The notes under the pieces were generated by a model that was given only the letters and a program-made list of their open reading frames with translations, ran no database searches and was not told the origin of the DNA. 64,000 bases of DNA, taken from assembly GCF_004123675.1 (NCBI RefSeq), contig NZ_CP035417.1, positions 267,501 through 331,500 of the forward strand, in the 5' to 3' direction. The translations under genes and the position numbers were made by a program. Source of the stretch: Leisingera sp. NJS204 (lineage in GTDB: Bacteria > Pseudomonadota > Alphaproteobacteria > Rhodobacterales > Rhodobacteraceae). How positions within the stretch are numbered: the stretch's first letter is position 1; each line of letters starts with the position of its first letter. Positions 46,180 to 55,198 of this stretch are shown one piece after another.

Positions 46180-46779
46180 AAAAGAAAGGATACCCGTCTG
46201 CTGGCCCTATCTTTAAAACCGCTGGATCAAGCTTAACTGCTGTCTCATCTGAAATATGTTCAGAGGTTCCAAAGAACGTGTCTGCAGACCTGTTTTAAGG
46301 CCCGGATCTGTTCCCAAGCACATGTTTGTTGTCCGTAAGATTCTTGCATCACCTGGAAAACACCAAGTCCCAAAGCTGCCTTTGTCAGACTAAGGCATGC
46401 GGCCTTAGCCGCTGGCGGGCAGGCTGGTGCCCGCGGCCGCGGCAAGCAAAGTGCTGCCGGGCCTTTGGCTGAAACGGGGCATTGGAATCCCTCTCGCAAA
46501 TCTCGATGCCGCTGCGTTTACAGCAAAATCCACCGCTGTCCTGGCCAAGGCTACGGACAATCATCACTTACACACGCAGTTTAACTAACTTCGACGCAAG
46601 TAGTTATGGGCCCGTTAACTCAGTCTTTCCAAGCGTCCCGCGCCAATTGCGGCGGAAATTGGACGCAACCGCCTTGATTGCCTGAATGGCGCCGCGATCT
46701 TTCCGCATTCTGCTTTCAGCGTTGGGGTTCATCCGCCCCGCTCCGGCCAAAGCCCAGGCTGCCACAAGGAATTGACGCT
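46180..46779. other. Intergenic stretch before the kinase operon
   Basis: About 600 bases without a convincing gene; the open frames on either strand show no family features. TTTTTAAGGCC-like and GCCGCGGC palindromes occur near 46290 and 46435. The promoter of the kinase-GTPase operon should lie in the last 200 bases, but no clear -35/-10 was identified. Confidence 0.4.
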
Positions 46780-48138
46780 GTGCCTCACGACACATCTTCT
46801 GTTGACCCGGCTCTCGCCTGTGAACTGCCCTGCGGCTTCAAACTGCTGCAAGGCCAGTACCAGATCGAGCAGCCGCTGCTCAGCGGTGGCTTTGGGATCA
46901 CCTATCTGGCCCGCGACAGCCTGGAACGCCGCGTTGTCATCAAGGAGTGCTTTCCGGCAGGCATTTGCCGCCGCAGTGGCACGGATGTCGAACCCAACAC
47001 GGAAGAGCACGCCAAATCCTGTCGCAATGTCTTGCGCAATTTTCTGCGCGAGGCGCATCTGCTGGCCCGCGCCCGGCATTCCGGCATCGTTGGCGTGCAT
47101 CAGGTGTTCAAGGAAAATCAAACCGCCTATATCGCGATGGAATTCGTCGACGGTTTGGACTTGCTGACCGTGCGGGAGGACCAGCCTGAACGGCTGACCG
47201 GGCCGCTTCTGCGGCACATTCTTTGCCAGGCACTGGAAGCGCTCGACTGCCTGCACAGGCAAGGGATTTTGCACCGCGACATCTCGCCGGACAACTTCAT
47301 CCTTGGAAAGGATGGGAGCCTCACGCTGATCGATTTCGGGGCCGCCTGCGGCACTCTTCCCAATGATGATACCGCGCTGCCGGTGCTGCTCGCGGTCAAG
47401 GATGGGTATTCCGCGCATGAGCTGTACAAGCCCGAGTTGCCTCAACGCCCGGCCTGTGACCTCTATGCGCTGGGTGCCACGCTGTACTACCTGATTACCG
47501 GTAACGTGCCCGCAAGCAGCCAGCAGCGGCTGAGCGCAGTAATGGCAGGTGACCCGGACCCGTGCAAACCGCTGCTGGGCAGACCGTGGAACGCGGATCC
47601 TGCGGTGCTTGCCACCGTGGATATGGCGATGTCCGTGCTTCCGGCTGAACGGTTCCAATCGGCGCATGACTGGGCGGGCGCGCTGGCCGAAAACGGCTGC
47701 GAAACACAGAACGCTGCGGAAACAGACGCTCAACTGCCCGGCACGGTTGCGCCAGCGCCAGAAGACAATGCCAATCTGGACGCCGTCATCGCCGAGCTGG
47801 TCGCGACGGCCAATGGCGGCCTGACACCTGGGCAACCGCGCTCGGCCAGGCAGCAGCAGACCGCACCTGCCAGCAAACCCTCAAAGCCGCTTCGCCAGCT
47901 GGTGAATATCTTCGGCGAGCCGGTCAGCGACGTGGAAGCCTGGCTGGAGGAACAGGACGCAATCCCCCGGCGGAAGAAAAACGCTCCCGCCGTGGAACGG
48001 CTGCCCGCCGCCGTACCTGCTGCGGACCTCCCGGCAGATCCGGTTCTGGAACTGCGCCAGGAAAAGCCCGGTTTCGCGGGCCGGCTGCGAAAAATCTTCG
48101 GGCGCCAGCGCAGCACCCCGGAAACGGTTAAGAACTGA
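46780..48138 (+). CDS. Soluble Ser/Thr protein kinase
   Basis: 452 residues. Kinase domain at about 25-300: glycine loop LLSGGFGITYLARD, Lys55 in VVIKECFP, catalytic loop HRDISPDN (Asp167, Asn172) and DFG (185-187), all needed for activity. The KECFP and HRDISPDN forms place it in a bacterial group distinct from PknB. The C-terminal 150 residues are low-complexity with a short conserved-looking patch (PLRQLVNIFGEPVSDVEAWLE); no membrane helix or PASTA repeat. Start: the GTG at 46780 has AAGGA 9 bases upstream. First gene of an eight-gene operon that also encodes an FHA reader and a PP2C phosphatase. Confidence 0.87.
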   Translation: MPHDTSSVDPALACELPCGFKLLQGQYQIEQPLLSGGFGITYLARDSLERRVVIKECFPAGICRRSGTDVEPNTEEHAKSCRNVLRNFLREAHLLARARHSGIVGVHQVFKENQTAYIAMEFVDGLDLLTVREDQPERLTGPLLRHILCQALEALDCLHRQGILHRDISPDNFILGKDGSLTLIDFGAACGTLPNDDTALPVLLAVKDGYSAHELYKPELPQRPACDLYALGATLYYLITGNVPASSQQRLSAVMAGDPDPCKPLLGRPWNADPAVLATVDMAMSVLPAERFQSAHDWAGALAENGCETQNAAETDAQLPGTVAPAPEDNANLDAVIAELVATANGGLTPGQPRSARQQQTAPASKPSKPLRQLVNIFGEPVSDVEAWLEEQDAIPRRKKNAPAVERLPAAVPAADLPADPVLELRQEKPGFAGRLRKIFGRQRSTPETVKN

Positions 48139-48149
48139 AGGGAATGGGT

Positions 48150-49499
48150 ATGAAATTCATCAAGGATATCATCGGCGAAAAGCGGGAGAGGGTCCGCCTG
48201 GACGGTCATGCCGCACCAGAAGCAGACCCGGCCCAGGCGCCTGTGCAGGATGCGGTTGCTCCTGACGTCGCCAGTACCGGGGCTGCCCGTCCGCCTCTCA
48301 GCCTCGACCGTGGTTTCCTGCTGGATGCAGTGCCGGAAACAGCTCAGGCGGCATCCCCCGTGGAGACTGCTGCTCCGCTGGCTGGCAAGCCCGCGGATGA
48401 CGGCTGGACTTATGACGCAGGGCCTGATGACGCGTTGGCAGAAGGCGAAGGTTTGCCAGGCTTTGCTGAAGAGCAGCCCCAGGACCCGGCCATTGCGGCC
48501 TTTTTCGCCCGCGAGCAGGAAACCGTGGCAGTGCCAGCGGTCAGTGCTGACCCTAGGGATGCCGGAACCCTTGGCAGCCTCGCAGGCGCCGCATCAGATG
48601 ATCCCTTCGCAGCTGGCGCCGAAGCGCCTGCGCGCGTTGGCATTGAGGATAGTTTCCGCAGCCCGGAACTGGCTGAACCAGCAGCCGAAAGCAGCGAATC
48701 CTACAGGGTCTTCAAGCGAACCCAGGCCGGCGTACAGGAGCAAGGCAGCGCGCCAGAAGTTGAGGAGACTCCTTCTGCAGCCTTCGCCCCAGTACATCAG
48801 CCTCAGCAGCAGCCGGAAATCAGCCCGCGCGGCGTCGAAGCACAGCCTGCCAGTATCCTGGCAGGCACCCCTCAACCGGCTGCCCCTGCTCCGCAGGCGG
48901 CTCCTGTTGCCGCCCCGCAACCGGCGCCGGCAGCTTCGCAACCCGTGGTCTCCATGGACATCCCGGCAGACGCGTCGATTGATGTGCCGGCACCGTCGAT
49001 GGGGCGCGGCGCCAGCCGGGCGGGACGGGTCAAGACCCGCCTGCTGGGTTTCAGCCCGGCTCAAACCGAAGACAGCGATCCCTTTGCCCGCAGCCAGAAA
49101 GACATTGCGCCCGGTTACACCCGTTTCCCCGTCGGCTGGCTTGCCATCGTGCAGGGGCCGGGCCGCGGTGCTGCTTTTACATTGTTCAGCGGCGTCACTG
49201 TGATCGGCCGCGGTGCCGACCAGACCGTTAGGCTGGACTTTGGTGACAACAGCATCTCGCGCGACAACCACGCTGCCATCGCCTATGACCCGGAACAGAA
49301 GGCTTTCTATATCGGCCACGGCGGCAAGGCGAATCTGGTGCGCCGCAACAACCGCCCTGTGCTCAGCACTGAAACCCTTGCAGCGGGTGATGTGATCCGC
49401 ATTGGTGAAACCACCCTGCGCTTCGTGCCGCTGTGCGGCGCCGATTTCGGCTGGGACCAGCCGCAACCCAGCGATACCGACCATGCTGTGCACCGCTGA
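48150..49499 (+). CDS. FHA-domain protein
   Basis: 449 residues. Residues 1-320 are Ala/Pro/Glu-rich and probably disordered, apart from a basic start (MKFIKDIIGEKRERVRL). The FHA domain is C-terminal: LAIVQGPGRGAAFTLFSGVTVIGRGADQTVRLDFGDNSISRDNHAAIAYD as a region of about residues 330-380, with the GR, S and H residues that contact phosphothreonine, up to IRIGETTLRFVPL. It should bind a protein phosphorylated by the upstream kinase. The tail overlaps the phosphatase gene by 17 bases. ATG at 48150 is preferred to the one at 48144 because of spacing from GAAGGGA. Confidence 0.86.
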   Translation: MKFIKDIIGEKRERVRLDGHAAPEADPAQAPVQDAVAPDVASTGAARPPLSLDRGFLLDAVPETAQAASPVETAAPLAGKPADDGWTYDAGPDDALAEGEGLPGFAEEQPQDPAIAAFFAREQETVAVPAVSADPRDAGTLGSLAGAASDDPFAAGAEAPARVGIEDSFRSPELAEPAAESSESYRVFKRTQAGVQEQGSAPEVEETPSAAFAPVHQPQQQPEISPRGVEAQPASILAGTPQPAAPAPQAAPVAAPQPAPAASQPVVSMDIPADASIDVPAPSMGRGASRAGRVKTRLLGFSPAQTEDSDPFARSQKDIAPGYTRFPVGWLAIVQGPGRGAAFTLFSGVTVIGRGADQTVRLDFGDNSISRDNHAAIAYDPEQKAFYIGHGGKANLVRRNNRPVLSTETLAAGDVIRIGETTLRFVPLCGADFGWDQPQPSDTDHAVHR

Positions 49500-50466
49500 G
49501 TTCGAATATGATGCCGCGACGGCCATCAGCAAGGGCCGCCGCGAGCGCCAGGAGGACGCGCTTGCCGCCGATTTCCTGGCCGGTACCGGCACTGGTTTTG
49601 CGGTGCTGGCCGATGGCATGGGCGGCCATGCCGCCGGAGATGTCGCCAGCAAAATCGTGGTCACCGAAGTGTTCAGCGATCTGAAGCTGCGCGCGGACGA
49701 CCCGGGTGCGTTGGAACAGTCGATCGGCGCAGTGCTGCAGCAGGCTGCCAGCGGTGCAAATGCCTGCCTTGGCGAATACGCCAGCCATCAGCCTCAGGCC
49801 CGGGGAATGGGCGCGACGCTGCTGGCTCCGGTGCTGTTCAGCGACCGGCTTTACTGGATCTCGGTTGGTGACTCGCCGCTTTACCTGTTCCGCGACGGTG
49901 CGCTGATCCGGCTCAACGCCGATCACTCGATGGCAGCAGAGATCGACAGGCTGGCCGCCCAGGGCCGCATGGACCCGGCCGAGGCCGCCAGCCACCCGGA
50001 CCGGCATTGCGTTACCTCAGTGCTGACGGGGGCGGAAATCCCCCGCATCGACTGCCGCAGCACACCTGTCCGGCTGCAGCATGGCGATATAGTTCTGGCC
50101 GCCAGCGACGGGCTGCAATTCCTGGAGGAGGACGAGATCGCCGCCGTCCTCGCTGCAGAATGCGGCAGCTCCAGCGCCCGTATCGGTGCGGCGCTGATGC
50201 GGCAGCTGGAGGTGCTGAATGCCCCGGAACAGGACAATGCCGCGTTCTGCGTGATCAAACCGATTGACCCGCAGGCCGCTCTTCCTGCCCAGGCACAGCC
50301 ATCAGCGCTGCCGATGGACGCGCCGGTTCTGGACCCGCCGCCGCCCGAACAGCCGCCCGCGCCGCCGCGTCAGCGCAGCGGCCGCCGGGTGATCACCCTC
50401 CTGGCTTCGGCGACGTGGGATTCAGCACCCGCCGCCCGCCGCAATAAGACGGATGCATCGGCTTGA
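49483..50466 (+). CDS. PP2C-family Ser/Thr phosphatase
   Basis: 327 residues. PP2C metal-binding motifs: ERQEDA (in place of the usual NEDA-type), VLADGMGGHAAGDVAS (Asp44), GMGATLLAPVLF, YWISVGDSPLYLFRDGALIRLNADHS, AASDGLQFL and the final DNAAF aspartate. All metal ligands seem present, so it should be active and reverse the kinase. The last 60 residues are proline-rich and of unknown use. It overlaps the FHA gene in front and the GTPase gene behind (TTGA). Confidence 0.9.
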   Translation: MLCTAEFEYDAATAISKGRRERQEDALAADFLAGTGTGFAVLADGMGGHAAGDVASKIVVTEVFSDLKLRADDPGALEQSIGAVLQQAASGANACLGEYASHQPQARGMGATLLAPVLFSDRLYWISVGDSPLYLFRDGALIRLNADHSMAAEIDRLAAQGRMDPAEAASHPDRHCVTSVLTGAEIPRIDCRSTPVRLQHGDIVLAASDGLQFLEEDEIAAVLAAECGSSSARIGAALMRQLEVLNAPEQDNAAFCVIKPIDPQAALPAQAQPSALPMDAPVLDPPPPEQPPAPPRQRSGRRVITLLASATWDSAPAARRNKTDASA

Positions 50467-51656
50467 GCCTTCCTCAGACAGATATCAGCCCGCTGGCAGG
50501 CCAGCTGGAGCACACGCTCAGCGCAGGGCAGCTGCCGGCAGAGTTTTCAGGCTGGGGCAGCCAGTTGCTGCGCCGGCTGCGCCAGCCGGTGCAGATCATT
50601 GTCACCGGCGTCACCGGTTCGGGCAAGTCGGCGCTGATTGATATGCTGTTGGGGCGTGTGGTCATTGGCCGCAATGCGGGCAGCGCGGTCATTGACATTT
50701 GCTATGGCGATCAGGAATGCGCGGTTTTTGAAACCGTCAAGGGCGAGCGCCTGCAGCAGGCGGGTGTTCTGGCTGATCTTGACATACCGGCAGGCACGCT
50801 GCGGATCCGCCAGTTTCTGCCGGACCCGCGGCTGCGCACCCACAGCTATACGGAACTGCCGCTTGCAGGCCCGCAGATCCGCCAGCAGAACCTGCTGCAG
50901 CAGGCCTCTGGCGCGGCGGATATTATCCTGTGGTGCAGCCAGGCGTTTCCGGACACAGAACAGGCCCTGTGGGCTGAAATTCCTGACAGCACCAAGGATC
51001 ACAGCTTCCTGGTGCTGACAATGGCCGACCAGCAGATCATGCGGGGAACCTTGGATGGGTTGATCATGACGGTGGAACCGGTTGCCGCTGAGGAGTTCCT
51101 GGGCGTTTATCCGGTTGCCGCGATCCAGGGGCTGACAGCCCGGACAGCAGCCGCACCGGCACATGATCTTTGGCGCTCCAGCGGTGGCAAGCAACTGGCG
51201 GATGGCGTGATGTGGCAGGTTGAAACGGGGCGTGCCTCGGACGTGGATCAGGCCGAATTGCTGATCCGCCAGTTTGGCGGTGAAACAGCCGGCCCTGTCG
51301 GCCTGCAGTCCGCAATTCCTGCTGCGGCCCCGCCGCTGACCGCTGCCGCCGGCCTCAGCAGCGCATTGGACCAGATGCAAGCCTGCGCAGAGGAAATGCT
51401 GGCCGAGGCCGAAGCCGCAGGCGGCCCGCAGGCCGGCCCGGTGCTGGCGCAATGCATGGAGATGATCCGAGGCTTGTCGCAGACATTGGCGGCAATGCCA
51501 GGCAGCACAGCCGTTGAGGCAGCCCGCGAAGCAGCGCAGGACGGGGAGGAAATGCTGATGCTCTGCCAGCTGGAGCAGGACGAAGACGCGGCCATCGACG
51601 CGGTGACGCTGCTGATTCAGCTGAAAAAGGAGCTGATCGAAGACACCACTGAATGA
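50463..51656 (+). CDS. P-loop GTPase, first of three in the operon
   Basis: 397 residues. G1 loop GVTGSGKSAL (49-58), a long beta-stranded segment, WCSQAFPDTEQALW, and LVLTMADQQ at the position of the G4 motif (normally TKxD), so nucleotide specificity is uncertain. The second half is helical and acidic (ALDQMQACAEEMLAEAEAAGG, EEMLMLCQLEQDEDAAIDA) without a known domain. Resembles Era/YfjP-like GTPases in the first 220 residues. Start is a TTG that overlaps the phosphatase stop. Lies 85 bases before the dynamin-like gene. Confidence 0.78.
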   Translation: MSLPQTDISPLAGQLEHTLSAGQLPAEFSGWGSQLLRRLRQPVQIIVTGVTGSGKSALIDMLLGRVVIGRNAGSAVIDICYGDQECAVFETVKGERLQQAGVLADLDIPAGTLRIRQFLPDPRLRTHSYTELPLAGPQIRQQNLLQQASGAADIILWCSQAFPDTEQALWAEIPDSTKDHSFLVLTMADQQIMRGTLDGLIMTVEPVAAEEFLGVYPVAAIQGLTARTAAAPAHDLWRSSGGKQLADGVMWQVETGRASDVDQAELLIRQFGGETAGPVGLQSAIPAAAPPLTAAAGLSSALDQMQACAEEMLAEAEAAGGPQAGPVLAQCMEMIRGLSQTLAAMPGSTAVEAAREAAQDGEEMLMLCQLEQDEDAAIDAVTLLIQLKKELIEDTTE

Positions 51657-51741
51657 TGACCAGCCGCACCTCCTTTCCCGCCGCCTCGCGGCCCGGCAGG
51701 GCAGAGACACACGCCAAAGCAAGACACAACAAGGTTCAGCC

Positions 51742-53787
51742 ATGAACATGGAAGCTCAGATCGAGAGTGCCACCGACATCCACGCCTCCGCGCGTCCGAC
51801 CAATCTGAATGCGGGGCTGGAACCGCTCTTGGAATTCGCCCGCAAAGCGCAGCGGATTGAAACCGCCCTGTCTGCTTTGTCCGCAGTTTCGGGGATGCGC
51901 GTCCAGCGCAGCCTGTCGCGGCTGCTGTCGGAGCTCAGCACCTTTGAACCCAGTGTCACGCTGCTGGGACAGGTGAAGTCGGGCAAGACATCCCTGGTCA
52001 ATGCGATGGCGGGCTGGGCTGACCTGCTGCCGTCGGACGTGAATCCCTGGACCTCGGTTGTCACCTCCTTGCATCTGACACCGGGGGATGCCCGGATTGA
52101 GAACAAGGCCTGTTTCCAGTTCATGACCGAGGATGAATGGGACCGGCTGCTGACCAAGGGCGGGCGCATCGGTGAAATGGCGGGCCGTGCCGGCGCCAGC
52201 AGCGAGCTGCAAAAAATCCGTACCCAGATAGAAGAGATGCGGGAACGATCGCGCCAGCGGCTGGGCCGTAAATTCGAACTGCTGATGGGGCAGAAACACG
52301 AATACGGCTATTTCGATAAGAACCTGATCGAACGCTACATCTGCCTGGGCGACGACTTTGACGAGGAGGAGGGCGGCGCCGGCGAACAGGGGCGCTTTGC
52401 CGATATCACCCGCGCGGCCGACCTGTACCTGAATTGCCTAAGCGTGCCCCACCGCCTGTGCCTGCGTGACACGCCTGGCGTCAACGACACCTTCATGATG
52501 CGCGAGCAGATCACCATCCAGGCAATCCGCGACAGCCGCCTTTGCGTGGTGGTGCTGTCGGCAGGCCAGGCGCTGACTTCGGTCGACATGGGGCTGATCC
52601 GGATGATCTCCAACCTCAAGTCCCGCGAGGTGGTGATCTTCGTCAACCGCATCGACGAACTCGCCGACCCCGCCGCTCAGATCCCCGAGATCGAGGCCAG
52701 CATCCGCCAGACGTTGGACACTCATCACGGGCCCGAGGACGCAACCGTCCTTTTCGGCAGCGCCTATTGGGCTAACAAGGTGCTGACCGGCGGGCTGGAG
52801 GACATGGACAAGGCAAGTTCCGCTGCGCTGCTCCATTGGGCCGAAGCTTCGGTCAACAGTTCCCATGCGGATCTGTCGGCCCAGAACATGGTTTGGGAGC
52901 TGTCCGGGCTGCCTGCGCTGAACCGGGTGGTGGCTGAGCGGATCGTGACCGACCTTGGCACGCCGCTGCTGACCCGCGTTGCCGGCTCTGCCGTTACCGC
53001 CGCCACCGGCCAGCAGGCGGCAGATGCGGTCAGAGTGCAGGGCGAGGGCGGCGCGCAGGCCGGTCTTCACGACACCAGCGCCGCGTTTGAGAATATCTGC
53101 AAATCCCATCTGGACGCACTGGAGGCCGAGACCGCGCAAATCCTCGACGGATTCCGCGACCGCGCCGACCGGGCTCATGCCACCTTTACAGACCGCGCCA
53201 CCCACGCGCTGATCGAACACCTGGAGAAATGGGGCGAGGACTGCCACTGGGAATATGATCCCGCCGGGCTGCGGATGCTGTTGCGTTCTGCTTATTCAGT
53301 GATGACCAGCCGCCTGCAGGCTGCCGCCCAGGCCCGGTACAAGGCCGCGGTGCAGGACATTGCGGAACTGCTCTATGACGGTTTCGGCGCTGCGGTCGAG
53401 GGTATTCAGCTGTCAGTTCCCGAGGTGCCCCCGGCCAGCTCTCCGATTGCGCTGGGGCAGGCCATCGCACTGGATTTCAATGACAGCTGGTGGGCCGCCT
53501 GGTGGCGCCGCACCCGCGGCTACCAGGCATTTGCCAAACGTTTCCGCAGCCTGATCGCGGGCGAGACCGAAGATTTCATGACCCAGCTTAAATTCGTGCA
53601 GACAGCAAATGCGGGCGCTGCTGTCCTTGCCCGGCTGCAGGGCTTTTTCGACGACCAGCGCGACATCCTGATGGAAATCGCGGACCACAGCCGCCGCGGC
53701 GGTGATGTTCAAGGGCTGATCGCCAATGACAGCCGCCGGACACAGGCCGACGACGCCTTGCAAACGCTCAGGAGCTTCACCGAATGA
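51742..53787 (+). CDS. Large dynamin-like GTPase
   Basis: 681 residues. GTPase motifs: G1 LLGQVKSGKTSL (about 74-85), G3 LRDTPGVND (DTPG 243-246), G4 NRIDE (302-306). A long insertion with a coiled coil (SSELQKIRTQIEEMRERSRQR, about 153-173) separates G1 from G3. The C-terminal half is mostly helical, and at 583-588 it carries a tryptophan cluster, SWWAAWWRRTRGYQAF, that could dip into a membrane, as the paddle tips of bacterial dynamins do. No transmembrane helix is obvious. Overlaps the next GTPase gene by 4 bases. Bacterial dynamins often work in pairs, and a second one follows directly. Confidence 0.87.
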   Translation: MNMEAQIESATDIHASARPTNLNAGLEPLLEFARKAQRIETALSALSAVSGMRVQRSLSRLLSELSTFEPSVTLLGQVKSGKTSLVNAMAGWADLLPSDVNPWTSVVTSLHLTPGDARIENKACFQFMTEDEWDRLLTKGGRIGEMAGRAGASSELQKIRTQIEEMRERSRQRLGRKFELLMGQKHEYGYFDKNLIERYICLGDDFDEEEGGAGEQGRFADITRAADLYLNCLSVPHRLCLRDTPGVNDTFMMREQITIQAIRDSRLCVVVLSAGQALTSVDMGLIRMISNLKSREVVIFVNRIDELADPAAQIPEIEASIRQTLDTHHGPEDATVLFGSAYWANKVLTGGLEDMDKASSAALLHWAEASVNSSHADLSAQNMVWELSGLPALNRVVAERIVTDLGTPLLTRVAGSAVTAATGQQAADAVRVQGEGGAQAGLHDTSAAFENICKSHLDALEAETAQILDGFRDRADRAHATFTDRATHALIEHLEKWGEDCHWEYDPAGLRMLLRSAYSVMTSRLQAAAQARYKAAVQDIAELLYDGFGAAVEGIQLSVPEVPPASSPIALGQAIALDFNDSWWAAWWRRTRGYQAFAKRFRSLIAGETEDFMTQLKFVQTANAGAAVLARLQGFFDDQRDILMEIADHSRRGGDVQGLIANDSRRTQADDALQTLRSFTE

Positions 53788-54743
53788 CACAGGAATCCGC
53801 CATGCACACTCCCGTCTTCCCGGCTGCTGTACCACAGCGCAAGCCACGCCTGGCACTGATGGGCGAGTTCAGCGCCGGCAAAAGCACCCTGACCAACCTG
53901 CTTGTGGGGCGTCAGCCGCTGCCCACCCGCGTGACCGCCACCCGGTTGCCGCCGGTCTGGATATCGCACGGACCCGAGGCGGCCAGCATCACCGGCATCG
54001 ATGGCGGCGAAACTCCGCTGCTGCTCGGCGACCTCGCCAATGTGCCGATGGACACCACTGCGCTGATCCGCCTGACCCTCCCGGCAGAGGCGTTGGAGCT
54101 GTGCGATCTTATTGATATGCCGGGCATTTCGGACCCCAACATGCCGTCCAGTGTCTGGCAAAACCTGCTGCCCGAGGTAGACGGCATTATCTGGTGCACC
54201 CATGCCACCCAGGCCTGGCGTCAGTCCGAAGCCGCCGTGTGGGAGGAGATTTCACACCGCTTTGAAGGCCCGAGTACATTGCTGATCACGCATTTCGACA
54301 AGCTGCGAAACAGCCGTGATCAGGACCGTGTGGTCCGGCGTGTCAGGAAGGAAACCGGCGATGCCTTCGGCGCAATCTTTCCGCTGTCGCTAAGCCAAGC
54401 GCTGGCCGCGGGCGAGGATATGGAAGTTTGGAAGACCAGCGGCGCTGACAGTTTCATTGAATTTCTGGTGGATATGCTGGTGACTTGGGCACAGCCAAAC
54501 CGCGTTGCGCCTGCACAATCCAACCCTGCGGCTTCTGCAGCAAATCCGCAAACGGAGCAGCCTTTAGGGGCTGACGTGCTGGATTTTGGCGGCAGACGCG
54601 AGAGCGGTGAACAGCCGCAATTGCAAGAAAGCCCTGCCTGCGCGGAAGCCGGCGACCGTGTGACACCGCGCCGGGTCACCCCGGTCAAGCGCAGCAAGCG
54701 GCCGGCCCGGTCCCGGCCCGAAACCCATCCTACTGGTGAATAG
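53784..54743 (+). CDS. Smaller dynamin-like GTPase
   Basis: 319 residues. G1 GEFSAGKSTL (27-36) with the dynamin-style Ser-Ala-Gly-Lys, a threonine in TRVTATRLP for G2, G3 DMPGISD (111-117) and a G4-like THFDK (169-173). The last 80 residues are basic and low in complexity (RRVTPVKRSKRPARSRP), fit for binding acidic lipids or nucleic acid. Unlike its larger neighbour it lacks a helical assembly domain, so the two may form a hetero-oligomer. Coupled by ATGA. Confidence 0.85.
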   Translation: MTQESAMHTPVFPAAVPQRKPRLALMGEFSAGKSTLTNLLVGRQPLPTRVTATRLPPVWISHGPEAASITGIDGGETPLLLGDLANVPMDTTALIRLTLPAEALELCDLIDMPGISDPNMPSSVWQNLLPEVDGIIWCTHATQAWRQSEAAVWEEISHRFEGPSTLLITHFDKLRNSRDQDRVVRRVRKETGDAFGAIFPLSLSQALAAGEDMEVWKTSGADSFIEFLVDMLVTWAQPNRVAPAQSNPAASAANPQTEQPLGADVLDFGGRRESGEQPQLQESPACAEAGDRVTPRRVTPVKRSKRPARSRPETHPTGE

Positions 54744-54808
54744 CACATGATACCCAAACGTCCCGCAGCAGAATGCACAGCGGCCCTTGCCGGGAACGGG
54801 AGGATTCT

Positions 54809-55198
54809 GTGACGCTTTCCCTGCAGCTTGATACGCTGCGTCAGACCGCCAAGGGCTGCCGTTTGGCCGCCTTTGGTGATCTCGGCGCCAGCATTGTCCT
54901 GCGCAGCAGCAGCGCCGCCAGCCATCCGCAGGAATATCTTGACGGCCTCTGCCAGCAGGCCCGGCTGGGGTTCTTGCTGCTTGATGCCGCTTTGGCAGCC
55001 GGAGATCCGCAATCCGCTGCGCCGGCCGATGATGTCCTGATTCTGACCCCGGGCGAAGCACGCGTTTTCATCCGCGCCGCAGATGGTTCGGGTGATGCGG
55101 TGTTGTGTGTCTGCTCCGATGCGGCAAGCGCTGGGCGGCTTGCTGCCCCGGCGCGGAGCCTGCTGGCAGCAGTGGCAGCAGTGGCCGGGGGGGCATGA
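54809..55198 (+). CDS. Small Roadblock/LC7-like protein
   Basis: 129 residues. Pattern of a Roadblock/longin-like alpha-beta fold: a helix (LQLDTLRQTAKGCRL), strand AAFGDLGASIVLRSS, helix YLDGLCQQARLGFLLLDAAL, strands DDVLILTPGEARVFIRA and DAVLCVCS, and a last helix. Similarity is to the fold, not to a named member, so this is tentative. Roadblock proteins are classic partners of small GTPases (MglB with MglA). The GTG start has GGGAGG 5 bases before it. Overlaps the last gene of the operon. Confidence 0.55.
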   Translation: MTLSLQLDTLRQTAKGCRLAAFGDLGASIVLRSSSAASHPQEYLDGLCQQARLGFLLLDAALAAGDPQSAAPADDVLILTPGEARVFIRAADGSGDAVLCVCSDAASAGRLAAPARSLLAAVAAVAGGA

